Source: Fidelibacterota bacterium (lineage in GTDB: Bacteria > Fidelibacterota > Marinisomatia > Marinisomatales > TCS55). From it: 16,664 bases of DNA. The first letter of the stretch is position 1; the number at the start of each line of letters is the position of its first letter. The stretch is from contig PBBH01000009.1 in assembly GCA_002716525.1 (NCBI GenBank), positions 16,980 through 33,643 on the forward strand, read 5' to 3'. Positions 8,117-16,647 of the stretch are shown piece by piece. A program made the translations under genes and the position numbers. Below the pieces are notes generated by a model, which saw only the letters and a program-made list of their open reading frames with translations, did not search any database and was not told where the DNA came from.

Positions 8117-9682
8117 TTAAGCTGACTCATCCTTGTGTTCAACACCAACGTGTTCAATCTCTTTCTGGCCATTTTTTGTGGATAAAAAACGAAATTCATC
8201 ACGGGCAATTTCCTGATTTGCCTCAATAGTGATATATGTAAAGTTTTGCCACATTAGTCCCCGTAAGGCTTTTTTATTATCTTTCAGAAAACGGGCAATC
8301 TCAGGATGAAGTTCCAATTTGAGTTTTAAACTGCGGTGTTTAGATCTATATCTGCGCAGCCAATGGTCAATCCTCGTAAGAAGTGTTTCTCGAGACATAA
8401 TGCGCCCTGAGCCATAGCAAGTCGGACACTCTTCACTCATGGAATCTAATAGGCTTAAACGAATTCTTTGACGTGTCATTTCTAAGAGACCGAATTCAGA
8501 AATAGGAGAAACGGCCACTTTAGCCCGATCTTTTTTTAATTCCTTACGAAGTTCATAATAAATCTTTCGACGATTGGCTTCTTCGCGCATATCAATGAAA
8601 TCTATGACAACGAGGCCAGATAGATCTCTTAAACGAAGTTGACGTGCTACCTCTTTACACGCTTCCAAATTGATTTTTCGTGAGTTTTCTTCATGGTTTT
8701 TTTTGCCAATAAAACGGCCACTATTTACATCTACAACTACCATTGCTTCTGTCTTTTCAATAATAAGATAAGCACCACTTTTTAGCCAAACTTTTGGCCT
8801 GAGAAGCTTATCCAATTCTTTCTCGAGCCCCATGCTTTCAAAAAGGGGTTGTTTCAGTCGATAATGTTCCAGATGGCTAGCCATATTGGGCGAAACATCC
8901 TCTAAATATCCTTGAAGCTTGCGATAAAGCTTTTTGGAATCGATTACGATTTTACTGATATCGGGGGTAAATAAATCTCGGACTACACTAGAGGCAGTTT
9001 CTAAATCTTCATAAACTAAAGCTGCCCCTTTTGTCCGGTTACTTTTATTTTGCAATTTTTTCCAATTTTCAATCAAGTTAGAATAATCATTTTGAATAAG
9101 CTCTTCGCTTTTTCCTTCAGCAACGGTACGAACAATGACACCCACCCCTTTCTTTTTCATGGAGGAAACAATTTTCTTTAACCGGCGCCGTTCGTATTTA
9201 TCCCATATTTTTTTAGATATGCCAATATAATTGACATTGGGGACTAGAACCAGTAATCGTCCAGGTAGCGCAATTTCTGTCGTGACACGAGGGCCTTTTC
9301 CAGCAAATGCTTCCTTAATTACCTGAACAAATATATCCTGTCCAGATTTTAATTCAACATTGATGTCATCCCGAATTTTTCGCCGATTCTTTCGGTCACC
9401 GTTTTTACGTTTGGATGAACGACGGTCGTCGTCATCTACATCTGCCAGGTAGGCAGAATTTTCTATTTCAGAGAAAGGGAGGAATGCATTGATATCATAA
9501 CCGATATCAACAAAGGCAGCCTGCATACCGGGTAGGACATTTTCAACCTGTCCTTTATAAATGTTTCCCACCATGCGATGGCTTTCCTGCTTCTCGACAT
9601 ACACTTCAACAAGTGTCCCATCTTCAACAATGGCAATTCGAGATTCCCCCATACTTTCGCTGATAAAAATCTCATTCTTCAT
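8117..9682 (-). CDS. rng: Ribonuclease E/G family endoribonuclease
   Basis: A single-strand-specific, 5'-monophosphate-sensing endonuclease for rRNA maturation and mRNA decay. At 521 residues it is the RNase G-sized form, lacking the long degradosome scaffold of RNase E. It opens with the S1 domain (about 36-125: MVGNIYKGQVENVLPGMQAAFVDIG), interrupted at about 81-106 by a charged insert with an acidic DVDDDD run and then basic residues. The catalytic core has the magnesium ligands Asp318 (VVVDVNSGRF) and Asp361 (LVVIDFIDMR). The zinc-link cysteines are C419 and C422 (CPTCYGSGR). GGAG lies about 10 bases before the ATG. Genes for L21 and L27 follow, an arrangement seen in many bacteria. The roughly 60-residue C-terminal part has no recognisable scaffold motif. 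Confidence 0.95.
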   Translation of the reverse strand: MKNEIFISESMGESRIAIVEDGTLVEVYVEKQESHRMVGNIYKGQVENVLPGMQAAFVDIGYDINAFLPFSEIENSAYLADVDDDDRRSSKRKNGDRKNRRKIRDDINVELKSGQDIFVQVIKEAFAGKGPRVTTEIALPGRLLVLVPNVNYIGISKKIWDKYERRRLKKIVSSMKKKGVGVIVRTVAEGKSEELIQNDYSNLIENWKKLQNKSNRTKGAALVYEDLETASSVVRDLFTPDISKIVIDSKKLYRKLQGYLEDVSPNMASHLEHYRLKQPLFESMGLEKELDKLLRPKVWLKSGAYLIIEKTEAMVVVDVNSGRFIGKKNHEENSRKINLEACKEVARQLRLRDLSGLVVIDFIDMREEANRRKIYYELRKELKKDRAKVAVSPISEFGLLEMTRQRIRLSLLDSMSEECPTCYGSGRIMSRETLLTRIDHWLRRYRSKHRSLKLKLELHPEIARFLKDNKKALRGLMWQNFTYITIEANQEIARDEFRFLSTKNGQKEIEHVGVEHKDESA

Positions 9683-9754
9683 ATCCTATACTCCAAAGAT
9701 TTACCAACTAAGGGTTATTGTTATTTTGGATTGGAGGTGAAAGGAAGGAAGCAT

Positions 9755-9770
9755 TCGGCCCTTCAGCCGA
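9755..9770 (-). promoter_or_regulatory. Hairpin in the putative rng leader
   Basis: TCGGC (9755-9759) and GCCGA (9766-9770) form a 5-bp stem with a 6-base loop, about 75 bases ahead of the rng start. It could lie in the rng 5' untranslated region, where RNase E genes elsewhere carry hairpins used for self-regulation. No T run follows on either strand, so it is not a terminator. Its function is inference only. Confidence 0.25.
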
Positions 9771-9831
9771 GATAGAATTCCACAGAACGAATCAATTTAA
9801 TCTTCTGAAGGTGGAAAAATTTTTGCAACTA

Positions 9832-9861
9832 TTTTCGATAGGTCTAAAATCAGACCGAAAA
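9832..9861. repeat. Bulged inverted repeat between rng and metH
   Basis: GGTCT (9841-9845) pairs with AGACC (9852-9856) around a 6-base AAAATC loop. Outside it, TTTTC (9832-9836) pairs with GAAAA (9857-9861) across a 4-base bulge (GATA) on the left side. It could be a regulator binding site or RNA structure; the flanking A and T tracts make chance pairing of the outer part quite possible. Confidence 0.3.
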
Positions 9862-9958
9862 AACTTTTTGGATACGCACCTTCAATTCATCTACATCCAA
9901 TTAGGAAAATACATAGTGTAGTCCAACCGACCAAGAAATATAACAGATTGATAATAAG

Positions 9959-9991
9959 TTTGGCTTCAATTCGATTTTACTATTAATTTTG
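9959..9991 (+). promoter_or_regulatory. metH: Candidate metH promoter, Bacteroidota-like
   Basis: TTTG at 9959-9962 and TAATTTTG at 9984-9991 match the Bacteroidota sigma-ABfr pattern TTTG...TAnnTTTG, with 21 bases between the elements. Initiation would fall near 9998 and give an 84-base leader ahead of metH. In such AT-rich DNA the match could be chance, and use of this pattern by this organism is not established. No good sigma-70 TTGACA/TATAAT pair was seen nearby. Confidence 0.3.
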
Positions 9992-10053
9992 ATCAGTCGT
10001 GATTTGCGCCCTATTGCCGCGACATAAAAGAATGGTGCTAAAAAGGTTTTCAG

Positions 10054-10078
10054 CCCCGAGATAGCATCGGGGTTTTTT
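10054..10078 (+). terminator. Terminator-like hairpin flush with metH start
   Basis: CCCCGA (10054-10059) and TCGGGG (10067-10072) form a perfect 6-bp GC-rich stem with a 7-base loop, followed by six T residues (10073-10078); the metH ATG begins at 10082. It has the form of an intrinsic terminator on the strand of metH. No gene upstream on this strand needs one, so it may act as an attenuator. It also covers the GGGG that is the only purine run in Shine-Dalgarno position for metH. An 11-codon frame (10032-10064, start ATG, stop TAG) ends inside the loop, so a translating ribosome could open the hairpin. Confidence 0.6.
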
Positions 10079-10081
10079 ATT

Positions 10082-13000
10082 ATGAGAAGTATTACAGAAA
10101 TATTTAAAAAACGGATCCTGGTGCTGGACGGTGCCATGGGAACCATGGTGCAGTCATACAATTTGTCTGAAATGGATTTCCGTGGTGAGCGCTTTGTATC
10201 GCATTCAAAGGATTTGAAAGGTAATAATGATATTTTGTGCCTTACCCAACCAGATGTGGTGGCTGAAATTCACCAAGCTTATTTTGATGCAGGTGCTGAC
10301 ATTATCGAAACCAATACTTTTAACGCCAACGCTATTTCCCAGTTAGATTATGCCGCGGAAGACCTAGCCTATGAGATCAATCTAGAAGCAGCAAAGATTG
10401 CTAAAACCGTAGCGAAAAAATACGCTGACAAATCGCGTTTTGTAGCCGGTGCAATAGGGCCAACTAACCGCACTGCTTCCCTTGGTCCCGATGTCAATAA
10501 TCCGGGATTTCGAAATATTTCCTTTGATGAATTAAAAGATGCTTATTTTGACCAGGCAAAGGGACTTTTTGATGGAGGTGTTGACCTTTTTCTCATTGAA
10601 ACGGTATTTGATACATTGAATTGTAAAGCTGCCTTGTTTGCGGTGCAGGAACTGTTGGAAAATAAGGGAGCAGATATTCCTGTGCTTGTTTCCGGAACCA
10701 TTACCGATGCCAGCGGACGTACTCTCTCGGGACAAACAGTGGAGGCATTCTGGTATTCGGTTTGTCACGCTAATCTCACGGCTATAGGGCTTAACTGTGC
10801 ACTAGGTGCAGAACAAATCCGTCCTTGGCTGGATGAATTATCATCTGTAGCAGATACCTATGCATTTGTCTATCCCAATGCGGGGCTTCCCAATGAATTT
10901 GGTGAATATGATGAAACGCCGGAAAAAATGGCCAATATTATTCGAGAATTTGCAGAAAGTGGACTAGTAAACCTTGTTGGTGGTTGCTGTGGTACAACAC
11001 CAAACCATATCAAGGCTATTGCAGAAGCAGTGGATGGGATAAATCCAAGAAAAATTCCGATTATTGAGCCATTAACTAAATTAAGTGGACTCGAGCCAGT
11101 TACCATCCGACCAGATAGCAATTTCGTGAATGTGGGAGAGCGAACCAATGTGACGGGTTCGGCCCGTTTCCAAAGTCTGATCAAGGAAGATAATTACGAA
11201 GAAGCTTTGTCGGTAGCCCGGCAACAGATCGAGAATGGTGCTCAAGTAATTGATGTAAACATGGATGAAGGACTTTTGGATTCGGAACAAGCCATGGAAA
11301 CTTTTCTGCGACTAATTGCTTCCGAGCCGGATATTGCCAAAGTACCTGTCATGGTGGACTCCTCCAAGTGGACTGTGCTGGAAACAGGGCTGAAGAACCT
11401 GCAGGGAAAAGGCATTGTCAATTCTATTTCTATGAAAGAGGGTGAGGATGAATTTATTCGCCAAGCCAAAATCATCAAGAATTATGGTGCTGCCGTGATC
11501 GTAATGGCATTTGATAAAAAAGGTCAAGCAGATACTTATGATCGGAAAGTTGATATTTGTACAAGGGCTTATCATATTTTAACAAAAAAGGTTGGATTTT
11601 CACCGGAAGACATCATTTTTGATCCGAATATTTTTGCCGTAGCCACTGGCATCGAAGAACACAACGAATACGGTAAAGCATTTATTGATGCAGCCAAAAC
11701 GATCAAAGAAACATTACCAGGAGTTCATATCAGTGGTGGTGTAAGTAATCTTTCTTTTTCCTTTCGGGGAAATAGCGGTGTCCGTGAAGCTATGCATTCT
11801 GCATTTTTATATCATGCAATTCAGGCAGGGATGGATATGGGAATTGTTAACGCCGGACAACTTACTATTTACGATGAAATTGAACCTGAGTTAAAAGAAC
11901 GAGTAGAAGATGTTATCTTTAATCGTAGGAATGATGCCACAGAAAGACTGGTCGAAATTGCAGAAGGATTCAGGGGTGTTAAAAAAACGCAAGAAAAAGA
12001 TTTAACTTGGCGACAAAATGCTGTAGAAGAACGATTAAGTCATGCTCTGGTGAAAGGTATCACCGATTTTGTTATTGAGGACACGGAAGAAGCTCGAAAA
12101 CAATATAGTCGTCCAATTGAGGTAATTGAAGGGCCCCTGATGGATGGGATGAACGTGGTGGGAGATTTATTTGGCACGGGAAAAATGTTTTTGCCTCAGG
12201 TGGTAAAATCCGCACGGGTGATGAAAAAAGCAGTTGCCCATCTTATTCCATTTATTGATAAAGAAAAAGATGAATTGGGTCTTACCGATAAATCCAACGG
12301 TAAAATTGTCATGGCAACCGTAAAGGGGGACGTCCATGACATAGGGAAAAATATTGTGGGTGTGGTACTAGGTTGTAATGGCTATGATGTGATTGATTTG
12401 GGGGTAATGGTTCCATCTGAAAAAATATTATCTACCGCCCAGGACATAGGTGCTGATATTATCGGTCTTTCAGGGCTGATTACACCTAGTTTGGATGAAA
12501 TGGTTCACGTTGCCAGTGAAATGGAACGCCTAAAATTTGATATTCCTCTGCTCATTGGTGGTGCCACCACCAGTCGCAAGCATACTGCTGTAAAAATCGA
12601 AGAAAATTATACTGGGCCTACGGTTCATGTGATCGATGCATCCCGGGCTGTGGGTGTGGTAAGCAAGCTCTTCAATGAAGATGAAAAAGCAGATTTTGTG
12701 GATGGTATTCGGAAAGATTTCGAACAGATACGTGTTACTAGAGCCCAAAAGACTGCTACTAAAACGTTATCCCTTGATGATGCAAGAAAACGGAAGTTTG
12801 TAGTTGATTGGGATAGTTCCCAGACTCTAAAACCCAAGTTGCAGGGCATAAAAGTATTTGAGGATTATCTTTTGGATGAACTGGTAGATTATATTGACTG
12901 GTCACCCTTTTTTCATGCCTGGGAGTTAAAAGGGGTCTATCCCAAAATATTATCCAACAAAAAGTACGGAGAGGAAGCCCAAAAACTTATAGATGATGGT

Positions 13001-13621
13001 CAGGGTTTATTGCAGCGGATCGTAGGAGAAAAATTATTGACTGCCAAGGCTGTCATTGGTATTTACCCTGCACATGCGGAAAATGAAACGGTTTTTTCAG
13101 AAGGCGTTGAATTCAATTTTTCGCGTCAGCGGGTAGATAAGGGTAGAAATCAGCCCAATTACAGTCTGGCGGACTTTATTGCACCAAAAAATGATTTTCT
13201 AGGAATGTTTGCCGTAACTACCGGTCATGGACTGGAAGCAATTGTAAAAGAATTTGAAGATCAAAACGATGATTATAACGCCATCATGGCCAAAGTATTG
13301 GCGGATCGTTTAGTGGAGGCCTTAGCGGAAAGGATGCACGAACGGGTCCGGAAAGAATTCTGGGGATATGCGTCTGATGAACAAATGAGCAATGTAGAAT
13401 TAATCAGAGAAAAATATAAGGGTATACGTCCAGCGCCGGGTTACCCATCTTGCCCTAGCCATAAAGAAAAAGATAAGATTTGGTCATTGCTGGAAGTGGC
13501 AAAGAATACGGGCATTACTTTAACAGAAACTCGGGCCATGTATCCGGCTGCCTCTGTATGTGGGTGGTATTTTTCCCACCCAGAATCACGCTATTTTTCT
13601 GTAAGCGATATTGGTTTATAA
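10082..13621 (+). CDS. metH: Cobalamin-dependent methionine synthase
   Basis: MetH moves a methyl group from methyltetrahydrofolate to homocysteine through cobalamin, making methionine. All modules are visible in the 1179 residues. The homocysteine domain (about 1-325) has zinc ligands C239 (GLNCALG), C302 and C303 (GGCCGTTP). The pterin domain (about 345-620) includes [16 protein letters not shown]. The cap domain has [19 protein letters not shown]. The B12 domain carries DVHDIG, with cobalt ligand His752. The SAM-binding reactivation domain (about 890-1175) has RPAPGY starting at Arg1116. The protein ends ...[17 protein letters not shown], stopping some 30-40 residues earlier than E. coli MetH (1227) and lacking its DQVEDYA...LGYD end. 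A terminator-like hairpin touches the start codon, and no clear Shine-Dalgarno sequence exists. The methyltransferase gene overlaps the last 11 bases. Confidence 0.97.
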   Translation: MRSITEIFKKRILVLDGAMGTMVQSYNLSEMDFRGERFVSHSKDLKGNNDILCLTQPDVVAEIHQAYFDAGADIIETNTFNANAISQLDYAAEDLAYEINLEAAKIAKTVAKKYADKSRFVAGAIGPTNRTASLGPDVNNPGFRNISFDELKDAYFDQAKGLFDGGVDLFLIETVFDTLNCKAALFAVQELLENKGADIPVLVSGTITDASGRTLSGQTVEAFWYSVCHANLTAIGLNCALGAEQIRPWLDELSSVADTYAFVYPNAGLPNEFGEYDETPEKMANIIREFAESGLVNLVGGCCGTTPNHIKAIAEAVDGINPRKIPIIEPLTKLSGLEPVTIRPDSNFVNVGERTNVTGSARFQSLIKEDNYEEALSVARQQIENGAQVIDVNMDEGLLDSEQAMETFLRLIASEPDIAKVPVMVDSSKWTVLETGLKNLQGKGIVNSISMKEGEDEFIRQAKIIKNYGAAVIVMAFDKKGQADTYDRKVDICTRAYHILTKKVGFSPEDIIFDPNIFAVATGIEEHNEYGKAFIDAAKTIKETLPGVHISGGVSNLSFSFRGNSGVREAMHSAFLYHAIQAGMDMGIVNAGQLTIYDEIEPELKERVEDVIFNRRNDATERLVEIAEGFRGVKKTQEKDLTWRQNAVEERLSHALVKGITDFVIEDTEEARKQYSRPIEVIEGPLMDGMNVVGDLFGTGKMFLPQVVKSARVMKKAVAHLIPFIDKEKDELGLTDKSNGKIVMATVKGDVHDIGKNIVGVVLGCNGYDVIDLGVMVPSEKILSTAQDIGADIIGLSGLITPSLDEMVHVASEMERLKFDIPLLIGGATTSRKHTAVKIEENYTGPTVHVIDASRAVGVVSKLFNEDEKADFVDGIRKDFEQIRVTRAQKTATKTLSLDDARKRKFVVDWDSSQTLKPKLQGIKVFEDYLLDELVDYIDWSPFFHAWELKGVYPKILSNKKYGEEAQKLIDDGQGLLQRIVGEKLLTAKAVIGIYPAHAENETVFSEGVEFNFSRQRVDKGRNQPNYSLADFIAPKNDFLGMFAVTTGHGLEAIVKEFEDQNDDYNAIMAKVLADRLVEALAERMHERVRKEFWGYASDEQMSNVELIREKYKGIRPAPGYPSCPSHKEKDKIWSLLEVAKNTGITLTETRAMYPAASVCGWYFSHPESRYFSVSDIGL

Positions 13622-14213
13622 AGAAGACACAGCCCAATTTTGGGAAGACATTTATCTGGAAGATGATGCGGGCTGGGATCTCGGTGGAATTACACCAGTT
13701 TTTGATAGTATTGCTGATGAGTTAAACCAAGGCAAGGTATGTATTGTAGGCTGTGGCCGTGGTTATGATGCAGTTATGTTTGCCCAAAAGGGATTCGAGG
13801 TCACAGCAGTCGATTTTGCGCCTTCAGCAACAACAGCGTTGGAAACAATATCTAAAGAAGAAAATGTGAATGTCCAGATACGCCAGTCTGATATTTTTTG
13901 TCTTACACCAGAATATGACGGTGTTTTTGACTATGTTATTGAGCAAACTTGTTTTTGTGCCGTCAACCCTGAGCGCCGACAGGAATACGAAAGGTTGGTA
14001 TACAAAATTTTAAAACCGGGCGGAAAATTGATTGGCCTATGGTTCCCTCTAGATAAGACAATATTAGATGGGGGACCGCCATGGGGAACAACTATTGATG
14101 AAGTAAAATCCATTTTCAAAAATAATTGGATTATTGAAAACGAAGAATTTCCAGAAAAATCCATTCAACCCAGAAAAAATCGTGAAAAACTCATTATTTT
14201 TGAAAAACAATGA
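13611..14213 (+). CDS. TPMT-like SAM-dependent methyltransferase
   Basis: A 200-residue class I methyltransferase most like the thiopurine S-methyltransferase (TPMT) family. It opens with [22 protein letters not shown] (10-31), the family's N-terminal signature. SAM motif I is [17 protein letters not shown] (45-61), followed by [10 protein letters not shown] with acidic Asp68. Later come [12 protein letters not shown] (135-146) and [10 protein letters not shown] (152-161), also typical of TPMT. The natural substrate is unknown; relatives methylate thiols, halides, selenium or tellurium compounds. The only usable start is a TTG at 13611, because an in-frame stop lies at 13602. It overlaps the end of metH by 11 bases, suggesting translational coupling. 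Its stop overlaps the next ATG (ATGA). It would spend SAM, which MetH helps regenerate. Confidence 0.85.
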   Translation: MVYKEDTAQFWEDIYLEDDAGWDLGGITPVFDSIADELNQGKVCIVGCGRGYDAVMFAQKGFEVTAVDFAPSATTALETISKEENVNVQIRQSDIFCLTPEYDGVFDYVIEQTCFCAVNPERRQEYERLVYKILKPGGKLIGLWFPLDKTILDGGPPWGTTIDEVKSIFKNNWIIENEEFPEKSIQPRKNREKLIIFEKQ

Positions 14214-14872
14214 TTGACCAATCCACCTTTAATTTTTTGGCGGACCTAAAAAAAAATAATCGCCGGGAATGGTATCATGCCAATAAAGACCGGTTTAAGG
14301 ATTCCCAACAGAATTTTATCGATTTTGTGGCCATGATACTGTTTCGAATCTCAGAATTCGATCCGGATATGATTGGTACTGAACCAAAAGACTGCTTGTT
14401 TCGTATTTATCGCGATATCCGTTTTTCGAAAGATAAAACACCATATAAGACCTGGTTTAGCGCTGGGATGAACCCCGGAGGAAAAAAACGGATGGGTGCT
14501 GGATATTATATCCATGTAGGACCAGGAGATTGTTATATCGCCGGTGGTGTTTGGCATCCAGATAAAGAGACATTATTGGCCATTCGTGAATATATCATTG
14601 GCTGGCCAAACCAATTTAATGGTATTGTAAATGATTCCGGGTTTGTAAAAATGTTCGGCAGGTTAAAAGGGGATAAACTGAAAGTTGCGCCAAAAGGTTA
14701 TCCGAAAGATCACCTCCAGATTCAATGGCTGAGATATAAGGATTTTATCGTAAGCAAGAATGTCCATGATAAAGAACTTCAATCGGATAAATCTTTTGAT
14801 ATTGCCTATAATGTATATTATCAAATGGCGGATTTCATTTTTTATTTGCGTAGAGCAATCAAACAATCATAA
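14210..14872 (+). CDS. DUF2461 family protein
   Basis: This 220-residue soluble protein belongs to the DUF2461 (TIGR02453) family of unknown function. Family landmarks are FLADLKKNNRREWYHANKDRF (9-29, read as two overlapping helices), CLFRIYRDIRFSKDKTPYKTWF (62-83) and the region GAGYYIHVGPGDCYIAGGVWHP (97-118), followed by helical segments. No signal peptide or membrane segment is present. Its ATG overlaps the methyltransferase stop as ATGA, so the two are coupled. No enzymatic activity is established for the family, and the neighbours give no firm clue. Confidence 0.9.
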   Translation: MIDQSTFNFLADLKKNNRREWYHANKDRFKDSQQNFIDFVAMILFRISEFDPDMIGTEPKDCLFRIYRDIRFSKDKTPYKTWFSAGMNPGGKKRMGAGYYIHVGPGDCYIAGGVWHPDKETLLAIREYIIGWPNQFNGIVNDSGFVKMFGRLKGDKLKVAPKGYPKDHLQIQWLRYKDFIVSKNVHDKELQSDKSFDIAYNVYYQMADFIFYLRRAIKQS

Positions 14873-14900
14873 AAATATAGTATTCAACCTAACTTTTGTC

Positions 14901-15683
14901 ATGCGTTCTGAATTAAATATAGCAAAAGAAGCAGCTCTAGAGGCTGGCAGTGTTATCCTTAATTATTATAAAGCGGATTATGAGATTAAAGATAAAGGGT
15001 ACCATAATCCCGTTACCACAGCTGACCATGAAGCGGATTCACGACTGAAAGAGATCCTGATGGAAGCTAGACCGGAATATGGTTGGTTATCAGAAGAATC
15101 GGTGGACTCCGCGGAACGACTATGTAAAGAACGAGTTTGGGTTGTGGACCCATTGGACGGAACCAAAGAATTCATTGAGGGGGTGCCTAACTTTGTTGTG
15201 AGCGTGGCTTTGGTCGAAAATGGCGTATCAATTGTAGGTGTTCTATTCAACCCAGTAACAGGTGAAATTTTTACTGCAAGTCAAGGTGAAGGGGCTCAAT
15301 TAAATGGTAAAACCATACAGTGCGTGACAAAAGATAATTTAGGAGATATGGTGATTTTGAATAGTCGATCGGAAAGCCGCCGGGGCCTATGGGAACCGTA
15401 TGCAAGTATATTTGGTAAACTAAAAGCTGTCGGTTCTGTCGCATACAAACTGGGTCTAACCGCAGCTGGGCATGCGGACATATTCGCAACTTTGCGTCCA
15501 AAAAATGAATGGGATATTTGTGCCGGGACTTGCATTATTCATGAAGCAGGCGGAAAAGTGATTGACCTAAACGGCAATGATATTATTTTTAATCAGGAAA
15601 AGACCTTGATAGAGCCTGGTTTGATTGCTGGAGATAACCAAGCTGTAGATAAAACATTTAACGTACTTACTGCAAAGACATAA
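14901..15683 (+). CDS. cysQ: 3'(2'),5'-bisphosphate nucleotidase / inositol monophosphatase family
   Basis: A 260-residue magnesium-dependent phosphatase of the inositol monophosphatase superfamily, most like CysQ, which removes the 3'-phosphate from PAP (3'-phosphoadenosine 5'-phosphate) formed in sulfate assimilation. Metal ligands are Glu66 in LSEES, Asp83 and Asp86 in VVDPLDGTKEF, and Asp205 in NEWDICAG. The first metal-binding helix region includes NPVTTADHEAD (36-46). The start is the ATG at 14901; the in-frame extension back to 14760 runs through the DUF2461 gene and adds non-family residues. No Shine-Dalgarno sequence is visible. thyX begins one base after the stop. An inositol monophosphatase or other sugar phosphatase role is the alternative; the DGTKEF form favours CysQ. 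Confidence 0.87.
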   Translation: MRSELNIAKEAALEAGSVILNYYKADYEIKDKGYHNPVTTADHEADSRLKEILMEARPEYGWLSEESVDSAERLCKERVWVVDPLDGTKEFIEGVPNFVVSVALVENGVSIVGVLFNPVTGEIFTASQGEGAQLNGKTIQCVTKDNLGDMVILNSRSESRRGLWEPYASIFGKLKAVGSVAYKLGLTAAGHADIFATLRPKNEWDICAGTCIIHEAGGKVIDLNGNDIIFNQEKTLIEPGLIAGDNQAVDKTFNVLTAKT

Positions 15684-15684
15684 G

Positions 15685-16647
15685 ATGACTCAAATACCAA
15701 AAGATGCAATTAGGTGTTTAGATAAAGGGTTTGTTCGGCTAGTTGATTCCATGGGTGGTGATGATGCGATTGTTCAAGCCGCCCGCGTCAGCTACGGGAA
15801 GGGAACAAGTAAAGTTTCCCAAGATAGGGGGCTGATCCGATACCTCATGCGCCACCGACATTCGACACCCTTTGAAATGGTGGAATTTAAATTCCACTGT
15901 AAGATGCCTATTTTTGTAGCTCGTCAATGGGTGCGCCATCGAACAGCAAACATTAATGAATATTCACTACGATATTCAGAGGCGAGAGATGAATTTTATT
16001 ATCCTGATCCAGCACAAATTCAATATCAAAGTGCCCTTAATAAGCAGGGGCGAGCTGGAAAGGTGCCGAAAAAGCTCACAGATAAGGTGCTTCAGTATTT
16101 TAAGGAAATATCCGAAAAAAGTTTTGACATGTACCAAGAACTGAATGAAGCTGGCCTGGCACGCGAATTAATTCGTGCCATTCTACCAGTAAATCTTTAT
16201 ACTGAATGGTATTGGAAAAATGATTTGCATAACCTCTTGCATTTCATTGGTTTACGGTCTGACAGCCATGCTCAGTATGAGATTAGAGTTTTCTCAGATG
16301 CGATGGCAGAATCGGTAAAAAAGACAGCACCTCACGCTTGGGAATCCTACCAAGATTATGTTGTGAAAGGAATGCGTTTTTCCCGAATTGAAAAGAGTCT
16401 TTTGGAACGAAATTTACCTGACCGTGTTGTTGATGATATTCTAGAAGATCTTGCTTATCAAATCACGGCTACCTTAAATAATAATAAACTTCGGAATGAA
16501 GCAGACCTTTATCTGTTATATCAAAAGCAGGGTGGAGATGATTCTGAAGCTGATTTCAAATTGAAATGGGATTCGGGCGAGATCAAGATTGGGAATGTAC
16601 GGGAACTACGTGAGTTTAAACAAAAGTTGGAGAGTTTGAAACACTAG
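15685..16647 (+). CDS. thyX: Flavin-dependent thymidylate synthase
   Basis: ThyX makes dTMP from dUMP using methylene-tetrahydrofolate, with FAD and NADPH, and replaces ThyA in organisms that lack it. The signature is RHRTANINEYSLRYS (84-98), including R84-H-R and Asn91-Glu92-Tyr-Ser94. The upstream MRHRHSTPFEMVEFKF (55-70) and downstream HFIGLRSDSHAQYEIR (186-201), with phosphate-binding Arg191, complete the dUMP/FAD pocket. The core ends at about residue 230. Residues 230-320 form a C-terminal extension beyond the shortest ThyX proteins, which are near 220 residues; longer forms are known in several groups. The start lies one base after the cysQ-like stop with no clear Shine-Dalgarno sequence, so coupling is likely. 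No thyA is present in the window. Confidence 0.96.
   Translation: MTQIPKDAIRCLDKGFVRLVDSMGGDDAIVQAARVSYGKGTSKVSQDRGLIRYLMRHRHSTPFEMVEFKFHCKMPIFVARQWVRHRTANINEYSLRYSEARDEFYYPDPAQIQYQSALNKQGRAGKVPKKLTDKVLQYFKEISEKSFDMYQELNEAGLARELIRAILPVNLYTEWYWKNDLHNLLHFIGLRSDSHAQYEIRVFSDAMAESVKKTAPHAWESYQDYVVKGMRFSRIEKSLLERNLPDRVVDDILEDLAYQITATLNNNKLRNEADLYLLYQKQGGDDSEADFKLKWDSGEIKIGNVRELREFKQKLESLKH

Larger units (their letters stand above)
9683..10081. other. Divergent rng/metH intergenic region
   Basis: This 399-base stretch is the only gap over 300 bases. It should hold promoters for rng (minus) and metH (plus). I see two hairpins (9755-9770 and 9832-9861), a Bacteroidota-style promoter candidate (9959-9991), and a terminator-like hairpin against the metH ATG (10054-10078). 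Short reading frames here do not resemble proteins. I looked for SAM-I, SAM-II, SAH and cobalamin riboswitch consensus elements, expected ahead of metH, and did not recognise any by eye. Confidence 0.6.

Noticed and set aside
9718..9921. A 67-codon plus-strand reading frame in the rng-metH gap
   Set aside because: It begins at a TTG, has low-complexity composition without family resemblance, and crosses both hairpins of the intergenic region.
9683..10081. SAM, SAH or cobalamin riboswitch ahead of metH
   Set aside because: No consensus core was visible by eye. Only the terminator-like hairpin supports regulation; an Rfam scan would decide.
9901..10161. An 86-codon minus-strand frame overlapping the metH start
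   Set aside because: It runs antisense to the conserved metH N terminus and across the terminator hairpin, and its translation resembles no protein.
14760..14900. Longer start for the cysQ-like gene at 14760
   Set aside because: It would run 113 bases inside the DUF2461 gene and add residues outside the phosphatase family; the ATG at 14901 begins the conserved domain.
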